Part shown: piece after piece, positions 46,906 to 56,153 of the stretch
How positions within the stretch are numbered: position 1 is the first letter of the stretch
How the letters are laid out: the number at the start of each line of letters is the position of its first letter
DNA from: Streptomyces sp.
GTDB lineage: Bacteria; Actinomycetota; Actinomycetes; Streptomycetales; Streptomycetaceae
Direction of reading: 5' to 3'
Length of the DNA stretch: 57,184 bases
Assembly: GCF_019510245.1 (NCBI RefSeq)
Contig: NZ_JAEKKT010000148.1
Location: 1-57,184 of the forward strand
Translations under genes and position numbers: made by a program
Notes under the pieces: generated by a model
The model's input: only the letters and a program-made list of their open reading frames with translations
Database searches by the model: none
What the model was told of the DNA's origin: nothing

Positions 46906-47253
46906 ATGTTCCGCCGTACGTTCTGGTTCACCACCGGTGTCGCCGCCGGAGTGTGGGCCACCACCAAGGTCAACCGCAAGCTGAAGCAGCTGACCCCCGA
47001 GAGCCTCGCCGCCACCGCCGCGAACAAGGCCCTGGAGACCGGCCACCGGATCAAGGACCGGGCGGTCGGCTTCGCGCTCGACGTCCGCGACAACATGGCC
47101 CAGCGGGAGGAAGAGCTGGGCGACGCGCTGGGCATCAACGCGAATCCCGAGCTCCCCGCGCCCCGGCGGCTCGCCGCCATCGAGAACCGCAGCAACCCGA
47201 AGTACGCCGATGACAGGACGACGTACTCGTACAACCGGAATGAGGACCACTGA
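46906..47253 (+). CDS. Small DUF6167-type protein
   Basis: A 115-residue protein that starts with a short hydrophobic segment (FRRTFWFTTGVAAGVWATTK), then a basic amphipathic helix (VNRKLKQLTPESLAATAANK), a helical middle (KDRAVGFALDVRDNMAQREE) and a polar tail. I recognise it as the actinobacterial DUF6167 family; function unknown. ATG at 46906 after TAGGAGCC. Its stop overlaps the alaS start (TGATG), so it is coupled to alaS. Confidence 0.8.
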   Translation: MFRRTFWFTTGVAAGVWATTKVNRKLKQLTPESLAATAANKALETGHRIKDRAVGFALDVRDNMAQREEELGDALGINANPELPAPRRLAAIENRSNPKYADDRTTYSYNRNEDH

Positions 47254-49925
47254 TGGAGTCGGCTGAGATCCGCCGCCGCTGGCTGAGCTTCTACGAGGAG
47301 CGCGGGCACACCGTCGTCCCTTCGGCGTCGCTCATCGCGGACGACCCGACTCTGCTCCTCGTCCCGGCCGGCATGGTGCCCTTCAAGCCCTACTTCCTCG
47401 GTGAGGTCAAGCCGCCCTGGGCGCGCGCCACCAGCGTGCAGAAGTGCGTGCGCACCCCTGACATCGAAGAGGTCGGCAAGACCACCCGGCACGGCACCTT
47501 CTTCCAGATGTGCGGCAACTTCTCCTTCGGCGACTACTTCAAGGAAGGCGCCATCAAGTACGCCTGGGAGCTGCTCACCACGCCCCAGGACAAGGGTGGT
47601 TACGGCCTGGAGCCGGACCGGCTGTGGATCACCGTCTACAAGGACGACGACGAGGCCGAGCGCATCTGGCACGAGGTCATCGGCGTGCCCAAGGAGCGCA
47701 TCCAGCGCCTCGGCATGAAGGACAACTACTGGTCCATGGGCGTCCCCGGCCCGTGCGGCCCGTGTTCCGAGATCAACTACGACCGCGGCCCCGAGTTCGG
47801 CGTCGAGGGCGGCCCCGCCGTCAACGACGAGCGGTACGTGGAGATCTGGAACCTGGTCTTCATGCAGTACGAGCGTGGCGAGGGCATCGGCAAGGACAAC
47901 TTCGAGATCCTCGGCGAGCTGCCCAGCAAGAACATCGACACGGGCCTCGGCCTGGAGCGTCTCGCCATGATTCTGCAGGGCGTGCAGAACATGTACGAGA
48001 TCGACACTTCCATGGCCGTCATCAAGAAGGCCACCGAGCTGACCGGCGTCCACTACGGCGACGCCCACGCCTCGGACGTCTCGCTGCGGGTCGTCACCGA
48101 CCACATGCGCACGTCGGTCATGCTCATCGGTGACGGCGTCACCCCCGGCAACGAGGGCCGCGGCTACGTGCTGCGCCGCATCATGCGCCGTGCCATCCGC
48201 AACATGCGGCTGCTCGGCGCCACCGGTCCGGTCGTCCTCGACCTGATCGACACCGTGATCGCCATGATGGGCCAGCAGTACCCGGAGCTGGTCACCGACC
48301 GCGAGCGCATCGAGAAGGTCGCCGTCGCCGAGGAGAACGCCTTCCTCAAGACGCTGAAGGCCGGTACGAACATCCTCGACACCGCCGTCACCGAGACCAA
48401 GGAGTCCGGCGGCTCGGTGCTGGCCGGCGACAAGGCGTTCCTGCTCCACGACACCTGGGGCTTCCCGATCGACCTCACCCTCGAAATGGCCGCCGAGCAG
48501 GGTCTCTCGGTGGACGAGGAGGGCTTCCGCCGCCTGATGAAGGAGCAGCGGGAGCGCGCCAAGGCCGACGCCCAGGCCAAGAAGACCGGGCACGCCGGCG
48601 CCGGCGCCTACCGCGAGATCGCCGACAGGACCGGCGAGACCGACTTCATCGGCTACAGCGACACCGAGGGCGAGACCACCATCGTCGGCATCCTCGTGGA
48701 CGGCGTCTCCTCGCCGGCCGCCGGTGAGGGCGACGAGGTCGAGATCGTCCTGGACCGCACCCCGTTCTACGCCGAGGGCGGTGGCCAGATCGGCGACACC
48801 GGCCGGATCAGGGTCGACTCCGGTGCCGTCATCGAGGTCCGCGACACCCAGAAGCCGGTCCCGGGCGTCTACGTCCACAAGGGCGTCGTCCAGGTCGGCG
48901 AGGTCACCGTCGGTGCCAAGGCCCACGCCTCGATCGACTCCCGGCGCCGGACCGCCATCGCCCGCGCCCACTCGGCCACCCACCTCACCCACCAGGCGCT
49001 GCGCGACGCCCTCGGCCCGACGGCCGCCCAGGCCGGTTCCGAGAACCAGCCCGGCCGCTTCCGCTTCGACTTCGGCTCGCCGTCCGCCGTTCCGACGGCC
49101 GTGATGACCGACGTCGAGCAGAAGATCAACGAGGTGCTCGCCCGCGACCTCGACGTGCGCGCCGACATCATGGGCATCGACGAGGCCAAGAAGCAGGGCG
49201 CCATCGCCGAGTTCGGCGAGAAGTACGGCGAGCGGGTCCGTGTGGTGACCATCGGCGACTTCTCCAAGGAGCTGTGCGGCGGCACCCACGTGCACAACAC
49301 CTCCCAGCTCGGCCTGGTGAAGCTGCTCGGCGAGTCGTCGATCGGCTCGGGTGTCCGTCGTATCGAGGCCCTCGTCGGCGTCGACGCCTACAACTTCCTC
49401 GCCCGTGAGCACACGGTCGTCGCCCAGCTCCAGGAGCTGATCAAGGGCCGTCCGGAGGAGCTCCCGGAGAAGGTCTCCGCCATGCTCGGCAAGCTGAAGG
49501 ACGCCGAGAAGGAGATCGAGAAGTTCCGCGCGGAGAAGGTGCTGCAGGCCGCCGGCGGTCTCGTCGAGTCCGCCAAGGACGTCCGCGGGATCGCCGTGGT
49601 GACCGGGCAGGTCCCGGACGGCACCACCGCGGACGACCTGCGCAGGCTGGTCCTCGACGTGCGCGGCCGCATCCAGGGCGGACGCGCCGCCGTGGTCGCC
49701 CTGTTCACGGTCAACAACGGCAAGCCGCTCACGGTCATCGCCACCAACGACGCCGCCCGCGACCGCGGCCTCAAGGCCGGTGACCTGGTCCGCGCCGCCG
49801 CCAAGGCCCTCGGCGGCGGCGGTGGCGGCAAGCCGGACGTCGCCCAGGGCGGCGGCCAGAACCCGGCCGCGGTCGGCGAGGCCATCGACGCCGTCGAACG
49901 CCTCGTGACCGAGTCCGCCAAGTAA
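47253..49925 (+). CDS. alaS: Alanine--tRNA ligase
   Basis: An 890-residue class II synthetase. The catalytic domain starts MESAEIRRRWLSFYEERGHT with FFQMCGNFSFGDYFKEGAIK (motif 2), the editing domain contains the zinc ligands HSATH and C-x3-H (CGGTHVHN), and the C-terminal domain GGGGGGKPDVAQGGGQNP is standard. Full length. The ATG at 47253 overlaps the upstream stop. Followed 15 bases later by ruvX, a pairing conserved in actinobacteria. Confidence 0.98.
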   Translation: MESAEIRRRWLSFYEERGHTVVPSASLIADDPTLLLVPAGMVPFKPYFLGEVKPPWARATSVQKCVRTPDIEEVGKTTRHGTFFQMCGNFSFGDYFKEGAIKYAWELLTTPQDKGGYGLEPDRLWITVYKDDDEAERIWHEVIGVPKERIQRLGMKDNYWSMGVPGPCGPCSEINYDRGPEFGVEGGPAVNDERYVEIWNLVFMQYERGEGIGKDNFEILGELPSKNIDTGLGLERLAMILQGVQNMYEIDTSMAVIKKATELTGVHYGDAHASDVSLRVVTDHMRTSVMLIGDGVTPGNEGRGYVLRRIMRRAIRNMRLLGATGPVVLDLIDTVIAMMGQQYPELVTDRERIEKVAVAEENAFLKTLKAGTNILDTAVTETKESGGSVLAGDKAFLLHDTWGFPIDLTLEMAAEQGLSVDEEGFRRLMKEQRERAKADAQAKKTGHAGAGAYREIADRTGETDFIGYSDTEGETTIVGILVDGVSSPAAGEGDEVEIVLDRTPFYAEGGGQIGDTGRIRVDSGAVIEVRDTQKPVPGVYVHKGVVQVGEVTVGAKAHASIDSRRRTAIARAHSATHLTHQALRDALGPTAAQAGSENQPGRFRFDFGSPSAVPTAVMTDVEQKINEVLARDLDVRADIMGIDEAKKQGAIAEFGEKYGERVRVVTIGDFSKELCGGTHVHNTSQLGLVKLLGESSIGSGVRRIEALVGVDAYNFLAREHTVVAQLQELIKGRPEELPEKVSAMLGKLKDAEKEIEKFRAEKVLQAAGGLVESAKDVRGIAVVTGQVPDGTTADDLRRLVLDVRGRIQGGRAAVVALFTVNNGKPLTVIATNDAARDRGLKAGDLVRAAAKALGGGGGGKPDVAQGGGQNPAAVGEAIDAVERLVTESAK

Positions 49926-49939
49926 GGAAACGGTCGGAA

Positions 49940-50404
49940 ATGCGCAAAGGACGTCGACTCGCGATCGACGTCGGGGACGCCCGGATCGGGGTCGCCTCGT
50001 GCGACCCCGACGGGATCCTCGCCACCCCGGTCGAGACGGTCCCCGGCCGCGACATCCCGGCGGCCCACCGCAGGCTGCGGCAGCTGGTCGAGGAGTACGA
50101 ACCGGTCGAGGTCGTCGTCGGGCTCCCGCGCTCTCTCAAGGGAGGCGAGGGCCCGGCCGCCGTCAAGGTCCGGGCCTTCGCCCAGGAGCTCGCCCAGGGC
50201 GTCAAACCGGTGCCGGTCCGGCTGGTCGACGAGCGGATGACGACCGTGACGGCCAGTCAGGGGCTGCGCGCGTCGGGGGTGAAGTCCAAGAAGGGGCGCT
50301 CGGTCATCGACCAGGCCGCCGCTGTGATCATCCTCCAGCAGGCGCTGGAATCCGAACGGGTGTCAGGTAAACCACCCGGCGAGGGCGTCGAAGTAGTCAT
50401 CTGA
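49940..50404 (+). CDS. ruvX: Putative pre-16S rRNA nuclease / Holliday junction resolvase YqgF
   Basis: A 154-residue RNase H-fold protein. Acidic active-site residues appear in RLAIDVGDARIGVASC (D10), VVVGLPRSLKGGEG and LVDERMTTVTA, with KKGRSVIDQAAAVIILQQAL at the end. In Escherichia coli YqgF trims 16S rRNA 5' ends; junction resolution is the older assignment. Start ATG at 49940 after AAGGAAA. Between alaS and mltG, as in other actinobacteria. Confidence 0.93.
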   Translation: MRKGRRLAIDVGDARIGVASCDPDGILATPVETVPGRDIPAAHRRLRQLVEEYEPVEVVVGLPRSLKGGEGPAAVKVRAFAQELAQGVKPVPVRLVDERMTTVTASQGLRASGVKSKKGRSVIDQAAAVIILQQALESERVSGKPPGEGVEVVI

Positions 50405-50527
50405 TCGCGATACGGTAACGTTCCGCGCGATGCGATGGTTTTCGAACAGCCACCGCACAGCAAGAGGCGGAACGGTCGGTCGGCCCACCAGCCGCGTGAC
50501 GCGCCGCCTCGCGGCTCTAGGGGATCG

Positions 50528-52261
50528 ATGACTGAGTATGGCCGGGGCCCAGGCTCCGAACCGTGGCACCCGGAGGACCCGTTGTACGGGGACGACGGGT
50601 GGGGAGGACAGCAGGCCCACGTGGGTCAGCAGTCCCCCTACGGCGGCCAGCCGCAGCACTACCCGCAGCAGTCGCAGCAGGAGCAGTACGGCGACTGGGG
50701 CCAGCACCCGCAGGGCGGGTACGACCAGCAGCAGTACGCGTACTACGACGAACAGGGCCAACTCCAGTACGCCGACGGGCACGGCCAGCACGCCCACGGG
50801 CACGGGCAGCCGCAGTACGACCAACAGTACGTCGGCCATGCCCCGCAGCAGTACCACCAGGGCACCTGGGACGCGACCGGCACCCACGGCCACGTCCCCT
50901 ACGCCGCCGACCCGGGCGACCCCTACGGGCAGCAGCCCGTGGCCTACGGCGCCGAACAGCCCGACTTCTACGGCACCGAGGACGCCTACCCGCCCCCGGA
51001 GCCGCCCGGCCGCCGGCGCCCCGAGCCGGAACCGCAGCCGGAGCCGGCCGTCGAGGAGGAGGAAGAGCAGCACCCCTTCTTCACAGGCGCCGACGACGAT
51101 GACGACGACGGGGACGACGACCCGAAAGGGCGCCGCGGTGGTGGCCGCGGCAAGGACGCCAAGGGGGGCAAGGGCGCCAAGAAACGCCGCAGCGGCTGTG
51201 CCTGCCTGGTGGTCTGCCTGGTCTTCGGCGGCGGCGCGGCCACCGTCGGCTACTTCGGCTGGCACTTCTACCAAAATCGTTTCGGCGCGGCCCCGGACTA
51301 CGCGGGCGGCGGCACCGCCGAGACCGTGACCGTCCAGATCCCCAAGGGCGCGGGCGGATACGACATCGGCCGTCGGCTGAAGGAGGCCGGTGTCGTCAAG
51401 AGCGTCGACGCGTTCGTCCACGCGCAGACGCAGAACCCGAAGGGCAACACGATCCAGGCGGGTGCGTACACCCTCAAGAAGGAGATGTCCGCCGCCAGCT
51501 GCGTACTGCTGATGCTCGACCCGAAGAGCCAGGCCAATGTGGTGGTCACCCCCGGCGAGCGTGCGGCGGCCGTCTATGTGGCCCTCGACAAGAAACTCGG
51601 CCTTTCCGCCGGCTCCTCCAAGAAGATCGCCAGGGCCGAGTACAAGAACCTCGGCCTGCCGAGCTACGCGAACTCCAACAGCAAGATCATGGACCCGCTG
51701 GAAGGATTCCTCTACCCGGGTACCTATCCCGCGGCCAAGGGCATGAAGCCCGACGCGATCCTGAAGCAGATGGTCGCCGCGGCCAAGGAGCAGTACGCCG
51801 GCTACGACCTCGAGGCGGAGGCCAAGAAGTACGACCTGGACAGCCCGCTGCAGGTCATCACGGTCGCGAGCCTCGTCCAGGCCGAAGGAAAGACACACGA
51901 CGACTTCCGCAAGATGGCGGAAGTGATCTACAACCGTCTCAAGCCCACGAACACCGAGACGAACCAGAAGCTGCAATTCGACTCGACCTTCAACTACCTG
52001 AAGGGCACCAGCAACATCCACATCAGCGAGTCGGAGATCAACAGCAACAGGGACCCGTACAACACCTACACCCAGAAGGGGCTTCCGCCCGGTCCGATCG
52101 GCAACCCCGGCGAGGACGCGCTGAAGGCGGCACTGAATCCGACCGACGACGGCTGGATCTACTTCGTGGCGACCGACGGCCAGAACAACACCGAATTCGC
52201 CAAGACCTACGCGGAATTCCAGCAGCTCAAGGAAAAATTCAATGCCAACTCGGGCAACTGA
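50528..52261 (+). CDS. mltG: Endolytic peptidoglycan transglycosylase MltG
   Basis: A 577-residue membrane protein with a cytoplasmic Gln/Tyr/His-rich tail of about 220 residues, one span at about 222-245, and the extracytoplasmic YceG domain. The domain has PKGAGGYDIGRRLKEAGVVK (LysM-like), MDPLEGFLYPGTYPAAKGMK, the catalytic Glu in VASLVQAEGKTHDDFRKMAE, and FNYLKGTSNIHISESEINSN. It cuts nascent glycan strands and sets strand length. ATG at 50528 after AGGGG; an earlier in-frame ATG at 50435 lacks a site. The 3' end overlaps aroE by 20 bases. Confidence 0.93.
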   Translation: MTEYGRGPGSEPWHPEDPLYGDDGWGGQQAHVGQQSPYGGQPQHYPQQSQQEQYGDWGQHPQGGYDQQQYAYYDEQGQLQYADGHGQHAHGHGQPQYDQQYVGHAPQQYHQGTWDATGTHGHVPYAADPGDPYGQQPVAYGAEQPDFYGTEDAYPPPEPPGRRRPEPEPQPEPAVEEEEEQHPFFTGADDDDDDGDDDPKGRRGGGRGKDAKGGKGAKKRRSGCACLVVCLVFGGGAATVGYFGWHFYQNRFGAAPDYAGGGTAETVTVQIPKGAGGYDIGRRLKEAGVVKSVDAFVHAQTQNPKGNTIQAGAYTLKKEMSAASCVLLMLDPKSQANVVVTPGERAAAVYVALDKKLGLSAGSSKKIARAEYKNLGLPSYANSNSKIMDPLEGFLYPGTYPAAKGMKPDAILKQMVAAAKEQYAGYDLEAEAKKYDLDSPLQVITVASLVQAEGKTHDDFRKMAEVIYNRLKPTNTETNQKLQFDSTFNYLKGTSNIHISESEINSNRDPYNTYTQKGLPPGPIGNPGEDALKAALNPTDDGWIYFVATDGQNNTEFAKTYAEFQQLKEKFNANSGN

Positions 52262-53081
52262 CGCCCGCCGGGCCGCCGTGCTCGGTAAGCCCATCGCCCA
52301 CTCCCTCTCCCCGGTGCTGCACCGGGCCGCGTACGACGAACTCGGGCTCACCGGCTGGTCCTACGAGCGCATCGAGGTCGACGAGGCCGGACTGCCCGGC
52401 TTCCTCGGGGCGCTGGGACCGGAGTGGGCGGGGCTGTCGCTGACCATGCCGCTGAAGCGGGCGGTCATCCCGCTGCTCGACGAGGTCAGCGAGACGGCCG
52501 CCTCGGTCGACGCGGTCAACACCGTCGTCCTCACCGAGGACGGGCGACGCATCGGTGACAACACCGACATCCCGGGCATGGTCGCCGCGCTCCGTGAGCA
52601 CGGCATCGAACAGGTCGGCTCCGCCGCCGTCCTCGGTGCCGGTGCCACCGCCTCCTCCGCCCTGGCCGCCCTGGCCCGGATCTGCACCGGCGAGGTCGTC
52701 GCCTACGTCCGCAGCGAGGAACGCGCCGCCGAGATGCGGCACTGGGGCGAGCGGCTCGACGTCGAGGTCCGCACCGCCGACTGGGCCGACGCCGAGCAGG
52801 CCCTGCACGCCCCGCTGGTGATCGCCACCACCCCCGCGGGCACCACCGACGCCCTCGCGGCAGCCGTGCCGGAGCGCCCCACCACCCTCTTCGACGTCCT
52901 CTACCACCCCTGGCCCACCGCTCTGGCTGCCCGCTGGTCCATGTCCGGAGGCGCCGTCGTCAGCGGCCTCGACCTCCTGGTGCACCAGGCCGTGCTGCAG
53001 GTCGAACAGATGACCGGCCGCGCCCCGGCGCCGCTGGACGCCATGCGGCGGGCCGGCGAGAAGGCGCTCGCCGAGCGCTGA
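52242..53081 (+). CDS. aroE: Shikimate dehydrogenase
   Basis: A 279-residue NADPH-dependent enzyme reducing 3-dehydroshikimate. Substrate-site motif RAAVLGKPIAHSLSPVLHRA, AGLSLTMPLKRAVIPLLDEV with the catalytic Lys, VDAVNTVV, DNTDIPGMVAAL, and the nucleotide loop AVLGAGATASSAL. ATG at 52242 with AAGGAAAA lies inside the mltG end, so it is translated as that gene finishes. The other pathway genes aroC, aroK and aroB follow. Confidence 0.95.
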   Translation: MPTRATDARRAAVLGKPIAHSLSPVLHRAAYDELGLTGWSYERIEVDEAGLPGFLGALGPEWAGLSLTMPLKRAVIPLLDEVSETAASVDAVNTVVLTEDGRRIGDNTDIPGMVAALREHGIEQVGSAAVLGAGATASSALAALARICTGEVVAYVRSEERAAEMRHWGERLDVEVRTADWADAEQALHAPLVIATTPAGTTDALAAAVPERPTTLFDVLYHPWPTALAARWSMSGGAVVSGLDLLVHQAVLQVEQMTGRAPAPLDAMRRAGEKALAER

Positions 53082-53247
53082 CCTGACAGATCCGCGTCCG
53101 TCTGCTGGACCGGGGACCGGGTCGAGGGCCCGGACGTGGGAGGATCGGACATGACGGACCGGGGCCCGCGCACCCGGTCGGCCGTCGCCGTACGCGAGGA
53201 CGCGCGTACGCAGGGCAGTACCAGGGCGCGAGCACTGAGGAGCATCG

Positions 53248-54432
53248 TTGAGCAGGCTGCGTTGGCTGACCGCGGGGGAGTCCCACGGTCCCGCACTTGT
53301 CGCGACGCTGGAGGGCCTTCCCGCCGGCGTGCCGATCACGACCGAGATGGTCGCCGACCACCTGGAGCGGCGGCGGCTCGGCTACGGCCGCGGTGCGCGC
53401 ATGAAGTTCGAGCGTGACGAGGTCACCTTCCTCGGCGGTGTCCGGCACGGCCTCACCCTCGGCTCCCCGGTCGCGATCATGGTGGGCAACACCGAGTGGC
53501 CCAAGTGGGAGCAGGTCATGGCGGCCGACCCGGTCGACCCCGAGATCCTCGCCGGGCTGGCCCGCAACGCCCCGCTGACCCGGCCCCGTCCCGGCCACGC
53601 CGACCTGGCCGGTATGCAGAAGTACGGCTTCGACGAGGCCCGGCCGGTCCTGGAGCGGGCCTCCGCGCGGGAGACCGCGGCCCGGGTGGCGCTCGGCGCC
53701 GTCGCCCGGTCCTACCTGAAGGAGACGGCGGGCATCGAGATCGTCTCGCACGTCGTCGAGCTGTGCTCCGTGAAGGCGCCGGCCGGCGTCTACCCCACCC
53801 CGGCCGACGTCGAGAAGCTGGACGCCGATCCGCTGCGCTGCCTGGACGCGGACGCGTCGAAGGCGATGGTCGCGGAGGTCGACCAGGCCCACAAGGACGG
53901 CGACACCCTCGGCGGTGTGGTGGAGGTGCTGGCGTACGGCGTCCCCGTCGGCCTCGGCTCGCACGTCCACTGGGACCGCAAGCTGGACGCCCGGCTCGCC
54001 GGGGCCCTGATGGGCATCCAGGCGATCAAGGGCGTCGAGATCGGCGACGGGTTCGAGCTGGCCCGGGTGCCCGGCTCCCAGGCGCACGACGAGATCGTCG
54101 GGACGCCGGAGGGCATCCGCCGGGTCTCCGGCCGGGCCGGCGGCACCGAGGGCGGTCTCTCCACCGGTGAGCTGCTGCGGGTGCGGGCCGCGATGAAGCC
54201 GATCGCGACCGTGCCGCGGGCCCTGCGGACCGTGGACGTGGCGACCGGCGAGGCCACCCAGGCCCATCACCAGCGCTCGGACGTGTCGGCTGTCCCGGCC
54301 GCCGGGATCGTGGCCGAGGCGATGGTCGCACTCGTCCTGGCGGACGCGGTCGCGGAGAAGTTCGGCGGCGACTCGGTCCCCGAGACCCGGCGGAACGTCC
54401 GGTCGTACCTCGAGAACCTGGCCATCCGGTGA
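53248..54432 (+). CDS. aroC: Chorismate synthase
   Basis: A 394-residue FMN-dependent enzyme making chorismate from EPSP. It begins SRLRWLTAGESHGPALVATL with the signature histidine, has RGARMKFERDEVTFLGGVRH (FMN/EPSP binding), RPRPGHADLAGMQKYGFDEA and GRAGGTEGGLSTGELLRVRA. TTG at 53248 is supported by TGAGGAGC. A 166-base gap from aroE suggests its own promoter; the stop overlaps aroK. Confidence 0.96.
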   Translation: MSRLRWLTAGESHGPALVATLEGLPAGVPITTEMVADHLERRRLGYGRGARMKFERDEVTFLGGVRHGLTLGSPVAIMVGNTEWPKWEQVMAADPVDPEILAGLARNAPLTRPRPGHADLAGMQKYGFDEARPVLERASARETAARVALGAVARSYLKETAGIEIVSHVVELCSVKAPAGVYPTPADVEKLDADPLRCLDADASKAMVAEVDQAHKDGDTLGGVVEVLAYGVPVGLGSHVHWDRKLDARLAGALMGIQAIKGVEIGDGFELARVPGSQAHDEIVGTPEGIRRVSGRAGGTEGGLSTGELLRVRAAMKPIATVPRALRTVDVATGEATQAHHQRSDVSAVPAAGIVAEAMVALVLADAVAEKFGGDSVPETRRNVRSYLENLAIR

Positions 54433-54947
54433 CCAGCACGCCGAGGGTGGTGCTGGTCGGGCCGATGGGCGTGGGCAAGTCCACGGTCGGGCAGCTGCTC
54501 GCCGAGCGGCTCGGGGTCGGCTACCGGGACACCGACGACGACATCGTCGCCACCGAGGGCCGCACCGTCGCCGACATCTTCGTCGCCGAGGGCGAGCCGG
54601 TGTTCCGGGAGATCGAGAAGCGGGCGGTGCGGGTGGCGCTGGCCGAGCACGAGGGTGTCCTCGCGCTCGGCGGGGGCGCGATCCTCGACGCGGAGACCCG
54701 TGGTCTGCTCGCCGACTGCAGGGTGGTCTACCTCTCGATGGACGTCGAGGAGGCCGTCAAGCGCACCGGCCTGAACGCGGCCCGGCCGCTGCTCGCCATC
54801 AACCCGCGCAAGCAGTGGCGCGAGCTGATGGAGGCGCGGCGGCACCTGTACGAGGAGGTCGCCACGGCCGTCGTGGCGACCGACGGCCGTACGCCCGAAG
54901 AGGTCACCCAAGTAGCCCTGGACGCACTGGAGTTGAAGGAAGCATGA
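54429..54947 (+). CDS. aroK: Shikimate kinase
   Basis: A 172-residue P-loop kinase phosphorylating shikimate. Walker A GPMGVGKST (11-19), shikimate-binding DTDDDIV, FREIEKRAVRVAL and the GGGAI loop, and the lid region RTGLNAARPLLAINPRKQWR. GTG at 54429 overlaps aroC; its stop overlaps aroB (ATGA). Confidence 0.96.
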   Translation: MTSTPRVVLVGPMGVGKSTVGQLLAERLGVGYRDTDDDIVATEGRTVADIFVAEGEPVFREIEKRAVRVALAEHEGVLALGGGAILDAETRGLLADCRVVYLSMDVEEAVKRTGLNAARPLLAINPRKQWRELMEARRHLYEEVATAVVATDGRTPEEVTQVALDALELKEA

Positions 54948-56035
54948 GCGAGGCAGTCACCCGGATCCAGGTCGGCGGCACGGCGGGCACCGAGCCGTAC
55001 GAGGTCCTGGTGGGCCGTCAGCTCCTCGGTGAGCTGGGCGGGTTGGTCGGGCACCGGGCGAAGCGGGTGGCCGTGATCCACCCCGAGGCCCTCGCCGAGA
55101 CCGGCGACGCGCTCCGCGCCGACCTGGCCGGACAGGGCTACGACGCCGTCGCCATCCAGGTGCCCAACGCCGAGGAGGCCAAGACCGCCGAGGTCGCCGC
55201 CTACTGCTGGAAGGCGCTCGGCCAGTCCGGCTTCACCCGCTCCGACGTGATCGTCGGTGTGGGCGGCGGTGCCACCACGGACCTCGCCGGTTTCGTGGCC
55301 GCGACCTGGCTGCGCGGGGTCCGCTGGATCGCCGTCCCGACGACCGTGATGGCCATGGTCGACGTGGCGGTGGGCGGCAAGACCGGCATCAACACCGCCG
55401 AGGGCAAGAACCTGGTCGGCGCCTTCCACCCCCCGGCGGGCGTGCTCTGCGACCTCGCCGCCCTGGACTCGCTCCCCGTCAACGACTACGTCTCCGGGCT
55501 CGCCGAGATCATCAAGGCCGGCTTCATCGCCGACCCGGTGATCCTCGAGCTCATCGAGTCCGACCCAGAGGCCGCGCGCACCCCGGCGGGCCCGCACACG
55601 GCGGAGCTGATCGAGCGCTCCATCCGGGTGAAGGCGGAGGTCGTCTCCTCCGACCTCAAGGAGTCGGGTCTGCGCGAGATCCTCAACTACGGCCACACGC
55701 TCGGCCACGCCATCGAGAAGAACGAGCGCTACAAGTGGCGGCACGGTGCCGCGGTCGCCGTCGGCATGCACTTCGCCGCGGAGCTGGGCCGGCTGGCCGG
55801 CCGCCTGGACGACGCGACGGCCGACCGCCACCGTACGGTCCTGGAGTCCGTCGGCCTCCCGCTGCACTACCGCTACGACCAGTGGCCCAAGCTGGTCGAG
55901 ACGATGAAGGTCGACAAGAAGTCCCGCGGCGACCTGCTCCGCTTCATCGTCCTGGACGGCCTCGCCAAGCCCACCGTCCTGGAGGGCCCTGACCCGGCCG
56001 TGCTGCTCGCCGCGTACGGCGAGGTCGGCCAGTAG
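54944..56035 (+). CDS. aroB: 3-dehydroquinate synthase
   Basis: A 363-residue NAD- and zinc-dependent enzyme at the second step of the shikimate pathway. Nucleotide site GVGGGATTDLAGFVAATWLR, VAVGGKTGINTAEGKNLVGA, metal ligand region SGLAEIIKAGFI, and LNYGHTLGHAIEKNERYKWR with the zinc histidines. It ends the aroC-aroK-aroB operon and matches single-domain AroB in length. Confidence 0.97.
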   Translation: MSEAVTRIQVGGTAGTEPYEVLVGRQLLGELGGLVGHRAKRVAVIHPEALAETGDALRADLAGQGYDAVAIQVPNAEEAKTAEVAAYCWKALGQSGFTRSDVIVGVGGGATTDLAGFVAATWLRGVRWIAVPTTVMAMVDVAVGGKTGINTAEGKNLVGAFHPPAGVLCDLAALDSLPVNDYVSGLAEIIKAGFIADPVILELIESDPEAARTPAGPHTAELIERSIRVKAEVVSSDLKESGLREILNYGHTLGHAIEKNERYKWRHGAAVAVGMHFAAELGRLAGRLDDATADRHRTVLESVGLPLHYRYDQWPKLVETMKVDKKSRGDLLRFIVLDGLAKPTVLEGPDPAVLLAAYGEVGQ

Positions 56036-56153
56036 ACCGGCCCTGCCGGACGGGCACTTCGGACCGTCTCCGGCCGTTGCACCAAACGACGACCGGGGGC
56101 GGTACCGTTCGGTAACGAGCGCAGCCGAACATGACGAGACGGAGTGGCACCGG

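Noticed and set aside
53151..53417. Small ORF with a GGAGGA site between aroE and aroC
   Set aside because: It overlaps the aroC start in another frame and encodes Arg/Ala-rich sequence without family; its ribosome site is probably fortuitous or part of the aroC leader.
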